A stretch of DNA of 64,000 bases from Amycolatopsis nalaikhensis (lineage in GTDB: Bacteria > Actinomycetota > Actinomycetes > Mycobacteriales > Pseudonocardiaceae). The translations under genes and the position numbers were made by a program. Numbering within the stretch: position 1 is the stretch's first letter; every line of letters starts with the position of its first letter. Below, in pieces: positions 17,262 through 26,323 of this stretch. The notes beneath the pieces are model-generated. The model did no database searches. It worked only from the letters and a program-made list of their open reading frames with translations, and was not told the DNA's origin. The stretch lies in assembly GCF_030264295.1 (NCBI RefSeq), contig NZ_CP127173.1, positions 2,549,501-2,613,500 on the forward strand. The letters are read 5' to 3'.

Positions 17262-18182
17262 TCATGAGCGCCGCAAGTCGTCGAACACGGCTTTCAGCGG
17301 CCACGGCTCCGGCGTCCGCGGCCGTCGTGACCGTGCGTGTCGGGGACGCGGGATGGCGGCGCGGACCGTCGGCACCATGATCGGGACGACCGGGACGGGC
17401 ACCCGCGCCACGAGCCGCCGCACGACGACGAGCAGGAGCCCGGCGAACAGCAGCAGAGCGGTACCGGCGGCGATGGCACCGGCGAGCGTCCGGCGGCCGT
17501 CGTCGAGGGTGAGCTGCACGGCGTACTGGTTCTGCTGCGAGTACAGCCTGCCGAGCTGGTCGGAGACGGTGTAGGCGGCGCTGCGCCAGGTGGACTCGGG
17601 AACGGGCAGCGGTTCGGCGGCGGCGAGCGCGTCCTCGGCGGCGGCCAGCCTGCTCCAGTCGGCGCTGCGGGTGAGGGACTCATACGCGGTCCGGCCACTC
17701 TCGGTGAGCTGCGGCGCGACGCGGGCGAGTTCGGCCCGGTAGGCGGCCACGGCGGCGGCGAAGGTCCGCCGCGTCACCCCGTCGAGGCCCGCGAGCGCGA
17801 GGGAATCGGCGCGGTACATGCCTTCGGCGACGGAAAGCAGCTCGACGGCGGTCATCTGCTGGTAGCCGGACTCGGCGTCCGGGGCGCGGCGGGCGTAGTC
17901 GCGCAGGCCGGCGATGGCGGTGTCGATCCGCTGGGTGAAGGTCGCATAGGCCTCGGTCCGGCGGAGGGGGTCGGCCATCGCGTCCCCGCGCTGGCCCTGC
18001 AGGGCGACGACGGCACGCGCCGTCCGGTCGGCGGCCCCGGCGGTCTCCATCGCCAGGTCGCTGGTCCGAACCGCTTGCTGCACCAGGAAGAACGCGATGA
18101 CGAAGGCCACGAGGACGAGCGCGCCGCCGGGGACGAACGCGATGCAGAGCATGCGGCCGCGGACGGATCGCAGGTACTTCAA
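17262..18182 (-). CDS. Sensor-like membrane protein without a kinase domain
   Basis: 306 aa. Transmembrane helix 1 is at about 14-35. A helical outer domain of about 190 aa follows, with ALQGQRGDAMADP, YATFTQRIDTAI and YSQQNQYAVQ segments like the nitrate/nitrite-type sensor domain of actinobacterial histidine kinases. Helix 2 is at about 233-255, and then comes a short basic, proline-rich tail. Where a kinase would have HAMP, HisKA and ATPase domains, this protein ends after about 50 residues (LKAVFDDLRRS). It could be a stand-alone sensor, a cut-down kinase, or a partner for another protein. Confidence 0.65.
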   Translation of the reverse strand: MKYLRSVRGRMLCIAFVPGGALVLVAFVIAFFLVQQAVRTSDLAMETAGAADRTARAVVALQGQRGDAMADPLRRTEAYATFTQRIDTAIAGLRDYARRAPDAESGYQQMTAVELLSVAEGMYRADSLALAGLDGVTRRTFAAAVAAYRAELARVAPQLTESGRTAYESLTRSADWSRLAAAEDALAAAEPLPVPESTWRSAAYTVSDQLGRLYSQQNQYAVQLTLDDGRRTLAGAIAAGTALLLFAGLLLVVVRRLVARVPVPVVPIMVPTVRAAIPRPRHARSRRPRTPEPWPLKAVFDDLRRS

Positions 18183-18315
18183 GACGTTCCTTTCCCAGCC
18201 TTGGGCCCCGCAAGCATCCCGACGAAGTTCAACCTATTGAGTGAGAGATTCACCGGTCAACGCCAGTCCGCCATACGGCCGTTAGCGCACCGTGACCACC
18301 GGGGACAATCGTCGA

Positions 18316-18630
18316 GTGACCTTCGAAGACGTAACGCAGCGCCTCCGCGACTTCGCGGCGGCCCGCTCCTGGGAGCCGTACCACACCCCGAAGAACCTCA
18401 CGATGGCGTTGTCCGGCGAAGTGGGCGAGCTGACGTCGCTGTTCCAGTGGCTGACGCCGGAGGAGTCGGACGCGTGGCGCGAGGACCCGGCGTTGGAGGC
18501 GAAGGTGCTCGACGAGATCGCGGACGTCACGCTGTATTTGCTGCAGCTGGCGGACCGCCTCGGCGTGGACCTGGCGGCCGCGGCGCACGCGAAGATCGAC
18601 CGCAACGAGAAGCGGTTCCCGCCGGCTTAG
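18316..18630 (+). CDS. MazG-like nucleotide pyrophosphohydrolase
   Basis: 104 aa, the length of single-domain MazG/RS21-C6-type enzymes that hydrolyse (d)NTPs to monophosphate plus pyrophosphate. Metal ligands are in EVGELTSLFQW (ExxE) and EIADVTLYLLQLADRLGVD (ExxD). GTG-18316 gives MTFEDVTQRLRDFAAAR, the usual family N-terminus; GTG-18292 upstream is the alternative. Probably a house-cleaning enzyme. It converges with the DUF3024 gene, overlapping by 4 bp. Confidence 0.85.
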   Translation: MTFEDVTQRLRDFAAARSWEPYHTPKNLTMALSGEVGELTSLFQWLTPEESDAWREDPALEAKVLDEIADVTLYLLQLADRLGVDLAAAAHAKIDRNEKRFPPA

Positions 18631-18956
18631 CCCCAGAAGACGCCGTCGGGATTCCGGTCGATCTCGGCGAGCAGGGCGGGCGGCGTGCTGGCGACGGGCG
18701 CGTCGGGGTAGCTCAGCCACTGCCCGTTGCGGTCGGCCCACAGGACGGACCAGATACCGAAGTCGTCGAGCCGCAGCTGAGCGATCTTCTGTTCACTCCA
18801 GCCATCCCCGGCGGCGCGGCGTTCGAAGATGGTGACGGCGCGCCCGCGCGTCCGGCACTCGACCCGCACCTGGTCTTTGAGGTGCTCGGGGACGTGCTGC
18901 GCGCACCACCGTTCGATCTGCCGCAGCGCGAGCTCCGGAATCACCGCCATGGTCAC
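18627..18956 (-). CDS. DUF3024 protein
   Basis: 109 aa, soluble. It has the N-terminal helix RQIERWCAQHVPEHLKDQ, then RVECRTRGRAVTIFERR, WSEQKIAQLR and W-SVLWADRNGQWLSYP, the conserved pattern of DUF3024. GTG-18956 and ATG-18950 are both possible starts. The function of the family is unknown. Confidence 0.85.
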   Translation of the reverse strand: MTMAVIPELALRQIERWCAQHVPEHLKDQVRVECRTRGRAVTIFERRAAGDGWSEQKIAQLRLDDFGIWSVLWADRNGQWLSYPDAPVASTPPALLAEIDRNPDGVFWG

Positions 18957-18974
18957 CAGTGAACCGGACGGGGG

Positions 18975-19447
18975 TCAGAGAACACGCACGAGGGCGTCAT
19001 AGGTCTCCTCGGGCGAGCGCCCATCGGTGTGGACGACGAGGAGCTGGTCGTGAATCCGCTCGACGACGGCAGCACCCCCGCGATCCCGCAGAACGTCGTC
19101 GACGCCTTCGCTCACGGCGTCGCTGCGCGCGGCCCACCGGGTGACGGCGACCGGTTTGTCCGCGGTGAGCAGGATTTCCCGGTATTCGGCCCCACAGTCG
19201 GCAGCGGCGGCCTCGAAGGGCGCGATGTCCCGAACGCGAGTGGCGAGCGGCGAGCTGCGGCATGACGACGTCGTGCCCGGTCCGCGGCCTTGAAGGTCTC
19301 GAAGAAGGTGTCGCGCCAACCACCGATGAGACAGACGACGCGATCGGTGTCGAGGTTGAGCACCCCGGGCCGCCGTCCGGCGTAGAGCTGAGCGATGGTG
19401 GACTTCCCGATCCCGGACGGCCCGTTCAGGTGGATCAGTCTCGGCAC
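18975..19447 (-). pseudogene. Frame-disrupted P-loop (AAA-like) nucleotide-binding protein
   Basis: Three reading frames together make one protein. Frame A from GTG-19447 gives RLIHLNGPSGIGKST (Walker A), NLDTDRVV and WRDTFFETFKA, up to about 19278. A short middle frame gives GHDVVMPQLA (about 19250-19275). The last frame gives TRVRDIAPFEAAAADCG and runs to the stop at 18975. Related small P-loop proteins have about 20 more residues between FETFKA and GHDVV. A deletion plus a second indel best explains the sequence, and the total length is not a multiple of 3. It is probably non-functional unless the sequence has errors here. Confidence 0.7.
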
Positions 19448-19457
19448 AGCCTCGACG

Positions 19458-20849
19458 CTATCGCGCGGCGGGCTCGGCGATCCACCACCCGCCGAGCAGC
19501 GCACCGACCCCGAGCACGGCGAGGAAAATCCCCGCCGCGAGCGACGAACCGCCGAACATCGCGACGACGACGATGAACATCAGCACCAGCCCGACGCCCA
19601 TCAGGACTCGCCCGCCGACCACGCGCGCCCGGCGCTCCGGCGCGGCCGTGGCCGTGGCCGGTCGCGCGGGCGGGGGCTCGAAGCCGAGCGCGACCGGCGC
19701 GGTGCGGACGTCGAGCAGCTCGGCGCCCAGCTCGGCGGCGCGGGTGAGCCGGGGTTCGTTCGCGGGCACGGTCGCGTCCGCGGCGAGGTGCGTGACGCTC
19801 GCCGTCAGCTTCTTCGCCAGCTGGACGCCCTCGGCGAGGACGCGGGCACGCAGCTGGTCCGCCGCGACGCTGGTGCCGAGGACTAGCACCCGCGTCGGCT
19901 TCCCGCTCGCCACGGGCCGCGGCGACCCCGTTTCCGCGACCCCGAGCGCGGTCGCCACCTGCCGCAGTTCGCGTGCCTCCGCGTCGGTCACCACGCCGTC
20001 CCGTTCCGCGATCTCCCGCAGCGCGGCGACGAACTGCTCGTGGACCGCACGCACCCGCTCCACCGGCCAGCTCGCTTCGGCCGCCAACGCGGCCAAGGCC
20101 GACACCTCCTCGCGCGACACGTGCCGATCGGCGACGACGCCCGCGAGGAGGTCCAGGTAGGGGTCGGTGTCCATCGAGGTCACCCGTTCGACCGCCTCCG
20201 CCATCCAGCCCGGTTCGGCCACCGTGGCGTCGGCACGCGGGCGCAGCGGGCCCGCGGCGAACCGGGGCAGCTCCGGAAGCACCGGTGGGGCGGCGAAAGT
20301 GAACCCGTGCCGTCCGAACAGGCTGACGGCCAGCTGAGCGACGGTCCGCGCACCGGACAACGCCGGCTGCCCCGGCCGCGTCGTCACGCCGAGCGCGTGG
20401 GCCACGGTGGCGAGCCGGTAGTTCGGCAGCCGGACGGCCATCCGTGCGGCGGCCAGGGTGTCGACGCCGGGCAGCACCGGGACCCGGGCGCCGAGCCGGG
20501 CGACCTCGTGGCCGAGGAAAGCGCTGGTGTGCGGCAGGTGGTGCACCACGACGACACTGCCGCGGCAGAAGTTCAGCAGCGAACCCAGCACCGCACCGAA
20601 CGAAGGGGCGCCGTCGACGTCGCCGCGCGTGAGGCCGTGCACCACGGCCGGGCCGGGCGGTACGCCGGGACCGGGGTCGACCAGCGTCGACAGCTCACCG
20701 ATGACCGTGCCGTCGGCGCGGACCCGCACGGCGGCGAGCTCGACGACGGCGCCCGGCCGCAGGCCGGTCGTCCGGATCTCCAGTGCGGTGAACTCGACGT
20801 TCCGCGCGGGGTGGCCACCGGCGCCGCGCAGCGGGAGGGATTCGATCAC
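19458..20849 (-). CDS. Pseudo-exonuclease / TerB-like / BRCT membrane protein
   Basis: 463 aa. Residues about 15-175 follow the DEDD 3'-5' exonuclease fold (EFTALEIRTTGLRPG, VVHGLTRGDVDGAPSF, VAHALGV), but the catalytic positions are replaced. Motif DxExTG reads LEIRTTG, the HNAxFD motif reads HHLPHTSAF, and the final HxAxxD region reads QPALSGARTVAQL. Residues about 230-300 are an acidic helical TerB-like segment. About 310-385 resemble a BRCT domain (TRVLVLGTSV, LAKKLTASVTHLAADAT). Two transmembrane helices end the protein. It is likely a binding, not cleaving, protein tethered to the membrane. Confidence 0.7.
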   Translation of the reverse strand: MIESLPLRGAGGHPARNVEFTALEIRTTGLRPGAVVELAAVRVRADGTVIGELSTLVDPGPGVPPGPAVVHGLTRGDVDGAPSFGAVLGSLLNFCRGSVVVVHHLPHTSAFLGHEVARLGARVPVLPGVDTLAAARMAVRLPNYRLATVAHALGVTTRPGQPALSGARTVAQLAVSLFGRHGFTFAAPPVLPELPRFAAGPLRPRADATVAEPGWMAEAVERVTSMDTDPYLDLLAGVVADRHVSREEVSALAALAAEASWPVERVRAVHEQFVAALREIAERDGVVTDAEARELRQVATALGVAETGSPRPVASGKPTRVLVLGTSVAADQLRARVLAEGVQLAKKLTASVTHLAADATVPANEPRLTRAAELGAELLDVRTAPVALGFEPPPARPATATAAPERRARVVGGRVLMGVGLVLMFIVVVAMFGGSSLAAGIFLAVLGVGALLGGWWIAEPAAR

Positions 20850-21042
20850 GCCGCCAGGGTCGTTTTCCGGTGCGGCGTTGTGACACCTTTTCGGCGCGCG
20901 CGGATGGTTCGTGACGCGATCGTGACGGCAACATTCCGCCGGATAACGACTGGTGGTCGATCACGGGCTCGTGCGTAACAACGGCGGGAGATTTCCCGAG
21001 TACCTCCTCGGCACACCGCGTCGAGGAACGAGGAAACCCGGC

Positions 21043-21816
21043 ATGAAGCGCTTTCCGAACTGGCTGAAGATCGTCTTGGCCGCCTTCGCGGTCCTGTTCG
21101 TGCTGGGCGCGATCTTCGGGAAGGCACCGGAGCCGACGACGCCCGCCGCCGCGCCCCCGCCGTCTCCGGCCACCCCCACGACCAGCACGAAGCCGGTCGT
21201 CGTCAGCTACACCGTCGGCACCGTCACCGACGGTGCGACCCTCATTGCCCAGGGCAGCGACGGACCCAGCAAGACGGTCCACGTGCTCGGTGTCGTCGCG
21301 CCGGTGGTCAACAGCGGGTGCTACGCGACGGAATCGCTGGGCTGGGCCACCACCACCCTTTCCGGAAAAATGATCACATTGGGCGTGGAAACGGCGCAAG
21401 GCATCCCCGTGACGCTGGCCGACGGTCAGGACTACGCGGCTCTCGCGATCCAAAAGGGTTATCTCAAGTACGCGGCGAATGCCGCATCGCCCGCGCTCGC
21501 CGCCGCGGAAGCCGCGGCGAAGCAGGCCGCCAGCGGGCTGTGGGGCCCGCCGTGCAACGGGACCATCGACGCCCCCGCGCCGACTCCCACCCCGACGTCG
21601 ACACCCACACCGGCTCCGGCGGCACCCGCCACCAAGGCCGCTCCGGCGCCGCCGCCCGTGGAGACCACCGAGGAAGCTCCGGAACCCGACCACAGCGCGT
21701 ACTACGCGAACTGCTCGGCCGCGAAGGCCGCCGGTGCCGCGCCGCTGTACCGCGGTGAGCCCGGCTACCGGTCCGCGCTCGACCGCGACGGCGACGGAGT
21801 GGCCTGCGAACGGTGA
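21043..21816 (+). CDS. Degenerate SNase-like protein with excalibur calcium-binding domain
   Basis: 257 aa. A transmembrane anchor or uncleaved signal is at about 8-26 and a Pro/Thr linker at 27-50. An SNase-fold region follows (YTVGTVTDGATLI ... KTVHVLGV) in which the family's DGDT and RLxxIDxPE catalytic residues are replaced. A second Pro/Ala/Thr linker leads to the C-terminal excalibur motif DRDGDGVACE. ATG-21043 has GAGGAA 9 nt upstream. It is an extracytoplasmic protein with probable calcium binding; nuclease activity is doubtful. Confidence 0.8.
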   Translation: MKRFPNWLKIVLAAFAVLFVLGAIFGKAPEPTTPAAAPPPSPATPTTSTKPVVVSYTVGTVTDGATLIAQGSDGPSKTVHVLGVVAPVVNSGCYATESLGWATTTLSGKMITLGVETAQGIPVTLADGQDYAALAIQKGYLKYAANAASPALAAAEAAAKQAASGLWGPPCNGTIDAPAPTPTPTSTPTPAPAAPATKAAPAPPPVETTEEAPEPDHSAYYANCSAAKAAGAAPLYRGEPGYRSALDRDGDGVACER

Positions 21817-21830
21817 TCTAGCCTGGCGCC

Positions 21831-24087
21831 ATGACGACCGACCTGCTCGGCCGGCTCGCGAACCTAGACCGGGAAGAGCTGGCGAAGGTACTGGCCCACC
21901 GCCCGGACGTGCTCGAAGAACCGTGGCCCCGCCGCCTCGACGACCTCGCGGCGCGGCTCGGTTCGGCGCGGTCGCTCGACGAAGCCCTGCTCAGGCTGTC
22001 CCTGCCGCAGGTGCAGGTCCTGCGCGCCGTCCAGCTCTGCCACGCGCTCGGGCGGCGGCCGACGCCGGTCGCCGAGGTCTCGCGGCTGCTCGGCACGACC
22101 GCCGTCGAATCCTTTGTGGACGAACTCGCCGAGCGGGCGATCCTGTGGCGCGAACGGGACGGCCTCGTCCTGCCCGAACCGCTGCACCGCACCGACTTCC
22201 AAGCCGAAGGCCTCGGCAGGCCCGTCGCGGCGCTGCTCGGCGACCTCGGCACGAGCGCGCTGGCGCGGCTCGCGCGATCGCTCGGCCTGCCGCAAACCGG
22301 GCGGAAACCGGAGCTCCTGCTCGCGCTGGTGCACTTCTTCCGCGACGCCGACCGCGTCCGCGAGCTCTTCGCCACGGCGCCGGCGGACGCCCGCAAGCTG
22401 GTGCAGGACATGGCCGACGGCGTGCCCGAGGTCCACGGCGTGGCCCCGGCGGGCTGGGCGTTCGACCACGGCTTCCTCGTCCAGACCTTCTACGGCACCG
22501 TGGCCATGCCGATCGAGGTGTCGCTGGCCCTGCGCGGCTCGGACCACCAGCTGCCCTTCACCCCCGCCGAGCCGGAGTTCTCCGTCACGCACACGGGGGC
22601 CGAGGCGGCGGAGGCGCTGTCGTCGGCCGCCGCGTTGCGGCTGCTCGATCGGGTTTCGGCGATCCTCGAGCTGGCCGCCGCGGAGCCGTTTCCGCTGCTC
22701 AAGGACGGCACGATCGGCGCGCGCCTGATCAAGAAGATCGCGAAGGAGACCAAGGGCACGCCCGAGGAGATCGCCCTGGCCATCGACCTCACCGCGCAGG
22801 CCGGGCTGCTGCTGGCCGACGAGCCACCCGCGCCGCGCCGCGGGCAGAAGGCGCCGCCGCCCACGCTCGCGCCGAACCCCGACGTCGCGCGGCCCGCGCC
22901 CGCGCTGCTGTACCGCCTGCTGCTGTCGACCTGGTGGGACCCGGAGCCGCTGGAGTTCGAGACCGACGTCCCGGCGCTGGTGCGCAAGGCACTCGTGCGG
23001 CTGCTGGCCCGGCTCGACCCGGGCGACGCGATCGCCGACGTCGCCGCGTTGACCGAGCTCGCCGCGTGGCACGCGCCGATGTTGCCCGCCGAAGACTTCC
23101 CCGAACACGTCCGTGAGGCCTTGAACGACGGCGAACTCCTCGGCGTCTTCGCCCACGGCGCCGTCACCGCGGCCGGACGCGCGTTGCTCGACGAAGGCGA
23201 CCTCATCGAGGTCACCGACGAACTGGTGTCCCGCGCGCGCACGACGGCGCTGTTCGGCACCGACCTGACGGCGATCGTGCCCGGCTCACCCGACGCGCGG
23301 CTCGCCGCGGCGCTCGACCGCGTCGCCGACCGGGAAGCCCAGGGCACGGCGACCAGCTGGCGGTTCTCGCCCGCGAGCGTCCGGCGGGCGTTCGACCAGG
23401 GCGCGACCGCCGAGGAACTGCTCGACGAGCTGACGGCGATCGCCGCGGGCGACCTGCCGCAGCCGCTCGTGTACCTGGTCAACGACGTCGCACGGCGCCA
23501 CGGCGAGGCGCGGGTGCTCGACGTCGCGAGCGTCGTCGTCGGCGAACCGGCCGTCCTCGCCGAACTCGCCGCGCACCGCAAACTCGCGAAACTCGGCCTG
23601 CGCTCGGTGGCACCAACCGTCCTGACGTCCACTGTGGACGCGACCGGCACGCTCGAAGCGTTGCGCGAAGCGGGATACGCGCCCACGCACCACGCGGGCG
23701 ACGGCAGCATCGTCCTGCCCGCCCGCGAGCGGGTGGAGCCGAAGGTCGTCGTGCGTGACCGCGAACCCGGCGAGCAGCCGCCCGGCCCCCTCGACCACGC
23801 CGAACGCCTGCTGGCCGCTCCGGCGAGCGGTCCGGGCCTGCGCCGCGGGCAGCTCGCCCGCGCGATGAGCGACCGGTACGCGGGCCGCCTCACGCCGAAG
23901 CAGCAGCAACTCTGCCTGCAGCTCGAGGCCGGGATCCCGGCGGACGTCCGGTACCGGGCGGACGGCGGCGAGCCCACCCAACTCGTGATCGCGTACCCGG
24001 GAGCTCGACGGCGACGTCCTGGACGTCTGGTCGCTCGACGACCGCGCCTACCGCAGGCTCGAGCTGGCCCGGATCGACCTGGACTAG
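21831..24087 (+). CDS. Helicase-associated (helicase_C_3, XPB/Ssl2-like) protein, 1-nt frameshift
   Basis: The frame from ATG-21831 is open well past the natural end because of a frame change at 23999-24001. Reading GG in place of GGG there restores PELDGDVLDVWSLDDRAYRRL and a TAG stop at 24085-24087, giving 751 aa. The long helical N-terminus (MTTDLLGRLANLDREELAKVL) and the C-terminal helicase_C_3-like region match the actinobacterial helicase C-terminal-domain-containing family; no Walker A/DEAD motif is visible. A single-base insertion, real or a sequencing error, is the simplest reading. The restored TAG shares the palindrome CTAG with the sortase stop on the other strand. Confidence 0.75.
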
Positions 24088-24725
24088 ACCTCGACGCCGG
24101 TGAGCCGCGCGTAGGCGACGACGTTGTCGAGGTAGTTGCCGCTCGCCCGGTCGAACGCGCCGCCGCAGGTGATGAGCCGCAGCTCGGGCCCGGGGGTGTC
24201 GCCGTACACCTGGTCCGTCGGGAATTCGGCCTTCGCGTAGCGGTCGACGCGGTAGACCGTGAAGACCACCGTCCGGCCGTCGCCGCGGCCGATCCTGGCC
24301 TGCTCGCCCGGGCGCAGCTCCTTCAACCGGGAGAAGGCGCCGGGCACGTGCTTGTAGTCGACGTGCGCGGCCAGCACCGCCGGACCGGGCTCCCCCGGCG
24401 ACGGCGCGCCGGTGAACCAGCCGACCGTCGTGGCGTCACCCGGGACCTCCAGCTCGCCGCTCGACGTCAGCCCGAGGTCCTGGATGGTCTCGGCGTGCAC
24501 GCCGATCGCCGGGATGCTCAGCGACGCCGGTTCCGCCGCCGGGAGGCCGCCGGTGGTCTCCGCCGCGGTGCTCGTGGTGCTCGGGGTGCTCGTGGTGGCC
24601 GGGCTCGGCGGCGCGATCTGCTCGGGCGCCTTCGGGGCCAGGACGAGGACGAGGACCACGGCCAGTACCGCGCCGAACGCGGCGGCGACCGCCGTGACGG
24701 CCGGCCACCGGCGCGGGTGCCTCAA
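24084..24725 (-). CDS. Class F sortase
   Basis: 213 aa from TTG-24725, which overlaps the preceding gene's stop (TTGA). The start gives MRHPRRWPAVTAV and a transmembrane anchor (about 9-32), followed by a Pro/Thr/Ser linker. The catalytic domain begins at SIPAIGVHAETI. The catalytic His is in LAAHVDYKHVPG and the Cys in LRLITCGGAFD. Class F sortases are actinobacterial, single-domain transpeptidases that join surface proteins or carry out other extracytoplasmic transpeptidation. The adjoining excalibur protein has a membrane-plus-basic tail but no LPxTG, so the substrate is open. Confidence 0.88.
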   Translation of the reverse strand: MRHPRRWPAVTAVAAAFGAVLAVVLVLVLAPKAPEQIAPPSPATTSTPSTTSTAAETTGGLPAAEPASLSIPAIGVHAETIQDLGLTSSGELEVPGDATTVGWFTGAPSPGEPGPAVLAAHVDYKHVPGAFSRLKELRPGEQARIGRGDGRTVVFTVYRVDRYAKAEFPTDQVYGDTPGPELRLITCGGAFDRASGNYLDNVVAYARLTGVEV

Positions 24726-25198
24726 CTCGGGCGCCGGCGCAGGTAGACCACCATGCCGCCGGACACCGCCGCGGCGAGCAGCGTGCCGCTGAGCACCAGG
24801 AAGCCGGGGACGTCGGTGTCCGGCTCGCCCCCGCCGGTGGCCACGCCGCCGACCGGCTTCACCTTCACCTGGCCGCCCGTCGCGGGTTTCTTCGTGCTGG
24901 ACTTCGGAGCCGGTTGCGTGGTGGTGGCCGGTTTTTCGGACGTCGGGGTGGTGCTCTGCCGGGGACGCGGGGGCAGCGATTCGCACGCCTTGCCGTCGTG
25001 GTCCTCGTCGAGGTTGTTCGGGTCTCCCGGTGTCGCGTCGAGGACCGCCTGCGCCTCCTCCTGGTACTTGAAGTCCTTGCAGTTCAGGTCACCGGCGACG
25101 GGGACGGCGAGCTGCGCGGAGGCGAAGGGGACGGGGCCGAGGAGGGCGAGCCCGGCGACCGCGGCGGCCGTGGTCAGGGCACGACGAATCAGGGACAA
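24722..25198 (-). CDS. Secreted excalibur-domain protein with C-terminal membrane anchor
   Basis: 158 aa from TTG-25198, with AAAGGAA 5 nt upstream; this start gives MSLIRRALTTAAAVAGLALL, a good signal peptide ending near ASA. The excalibur domain has DLNCKDF and the calcium motif DEDHDGKACE. A Pro/Thr/Lys-rich wall-spanning stretch follows, then a hydrophobic helix and RRRPS. That tail is shaped like a cell-wall sorting signal but lacks a recognisable LPxTG. Its stop overlaps the sortase start, so the two are made together. Confidence 0.8.
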   Translation of the reverse strand: MSLIRRALTTAAAVAGLALLGPVPFASAQLAVPVAGDLNCKDFKYQEEAQAVLDATPGDPNNLDEDHDGKACESLPPRPRQSTTPTSEKPATTTQPAPKSSTKKPATGGQVKVKPVGGVATGGGEPDTDVPGFLVLSGTLLAAAVSGGMVVYLRRRPS

Positions 25199-25492
25199 CG
25201 GAATTCCTTTCGGAGGGAATCGGGGCGATTGCGTGGTGACTATCGCGACCATCCGGTGCCTGTTACGCCCCATTCGAGAATTCGGGAAATGCCAGCATCT
25301 GACGAAATCCGGCAGGTTTCGTGATTCTTCCCCATTTCCATGTCGACCTGGGGAATCGCGCACCGGTAATACGTACCAGTCGGGATGTTACGCATTTTGT
25401 TCGACACGTTCGAGGTAATTGCCCGCCGACACCGGGTGTGACGGTGCCGACGGGCCGCCGCACGCCGTCCACACACCCCGTAACCTCGTGGT

Positions 25493-26119
25493 ATGCCGAT
25501 CCAGGTACTGCTCGTCGACGACCACGAACTGGTCCGCCGCGGGCTGCGCGACCTCCTCGGCGACGAGCCGGACATCGAGGTCGTCGCCGAGGCGAGCAGC
25601 GTCGAAGAGGCGCTGGCGGTGGCGATGCACGTCGAGCCGGAGGTCGCGGTGGTCGACGTCCGCCTCGGCGACGGCGACGGCATCACGCTGTGCCGCGAGC
25701 TGCGGTCCAAGCCGAACCCGCCGGCCTGCCTGATGCTGACGGCGTTCGACGACGAAGAGGCGATGGTCGGCGCGATCATGGCCGGCGCCGCGGGGTACCT
25801 GTTGAAGCAGGTGCGCGGGCAGGACGTGGTGAACGCGGTGCGCGAGGTCGCGGCCGGGCGGTCGCTGCTGGACCCGGTGAGCACCGCGCGGGTGCTGGAC
25901 AAGATGCGGCACCCGCCGACGGACGAGCTGGCGGCGCTGACCGAGCGCGAGCGGGACGTGCTCGAGCTGATCGGCCAGGGCCTGTCGAACCGCGAGATCG
26001 CCGAGCGGCTGTTCCTCGCGGAGAAGACGGTCAAGAACTACGTCACGTCCGTGCTGGCGAAGCTCGGCATGCAGCGCCGGACGCAGGCGGCCGCCTGGAT
26101 CGCGCGCCGCGAGAAGTAA
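25493..26119 (+). CDS. LuxR/NarL-family response regulator (DevR-like)
   Basis: 208 aa. Receiver domain 1-120 has the acidic pair in LLVDDHELVRRGL, phosphoacceptor D55 in VAVVDVRLGDGDG, and the switch Thr and Lys in MLTAFDD and YLLKQVRG. The C-terminal LuxR HTH is LTERERDVLELIGQGLSNREIAERLFLAEKTVKNYV. It converges on the histidine kinase at 26324-27829, which sits at the end of the cyd operon. It is the natural partner for that kinase and may control cyd transcription. Confidence 0.92.
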   Translation: MPIQVLLVDDHELVRRGLRDLLGDEPDIEVVAEASSVEEALAVAMHVEPEVAVVDVRLGDGDGITLCRELRSKPNPPACLMLTAFDDEEAMVGAIMAGAAGYLLKQVRGQDVVNAVREVAAGRSLLDPVSTARVLDKMRHPPTDELAALTERERDVLELIGQGLSNREIAERLFLAEKTVKNYVTSVLAKLGMQRRTQAAAWIARREK

Positions 26120-26323
26120 CCCTGCGCATTCGGCACGTCCGCAAGCCGCCGTTCGCTGCGTCCTTTTCACCGCTCGTCACGGTCCGCCATGCTCATCGGC
26201 CATTTCCCGGGGCGACATTCACCCGAAGGTGAGTCGAATATATGTTCGATGAGCCGGTAAGATCTTTCTCGAGGGCGAGGAAGGGAGGCTTGGATGACCC
26301 GAGAAGGGTGAGGCCGAGTCGAA

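Noticed and set aside
24088..24746. C-terminal 220 residues of the long + strand frame after the helicase-family gene
   Set aside because: They run antisense through the sortase and have shadow-type composition. The single-base correction at 23999-24001 gives the natural end instead.
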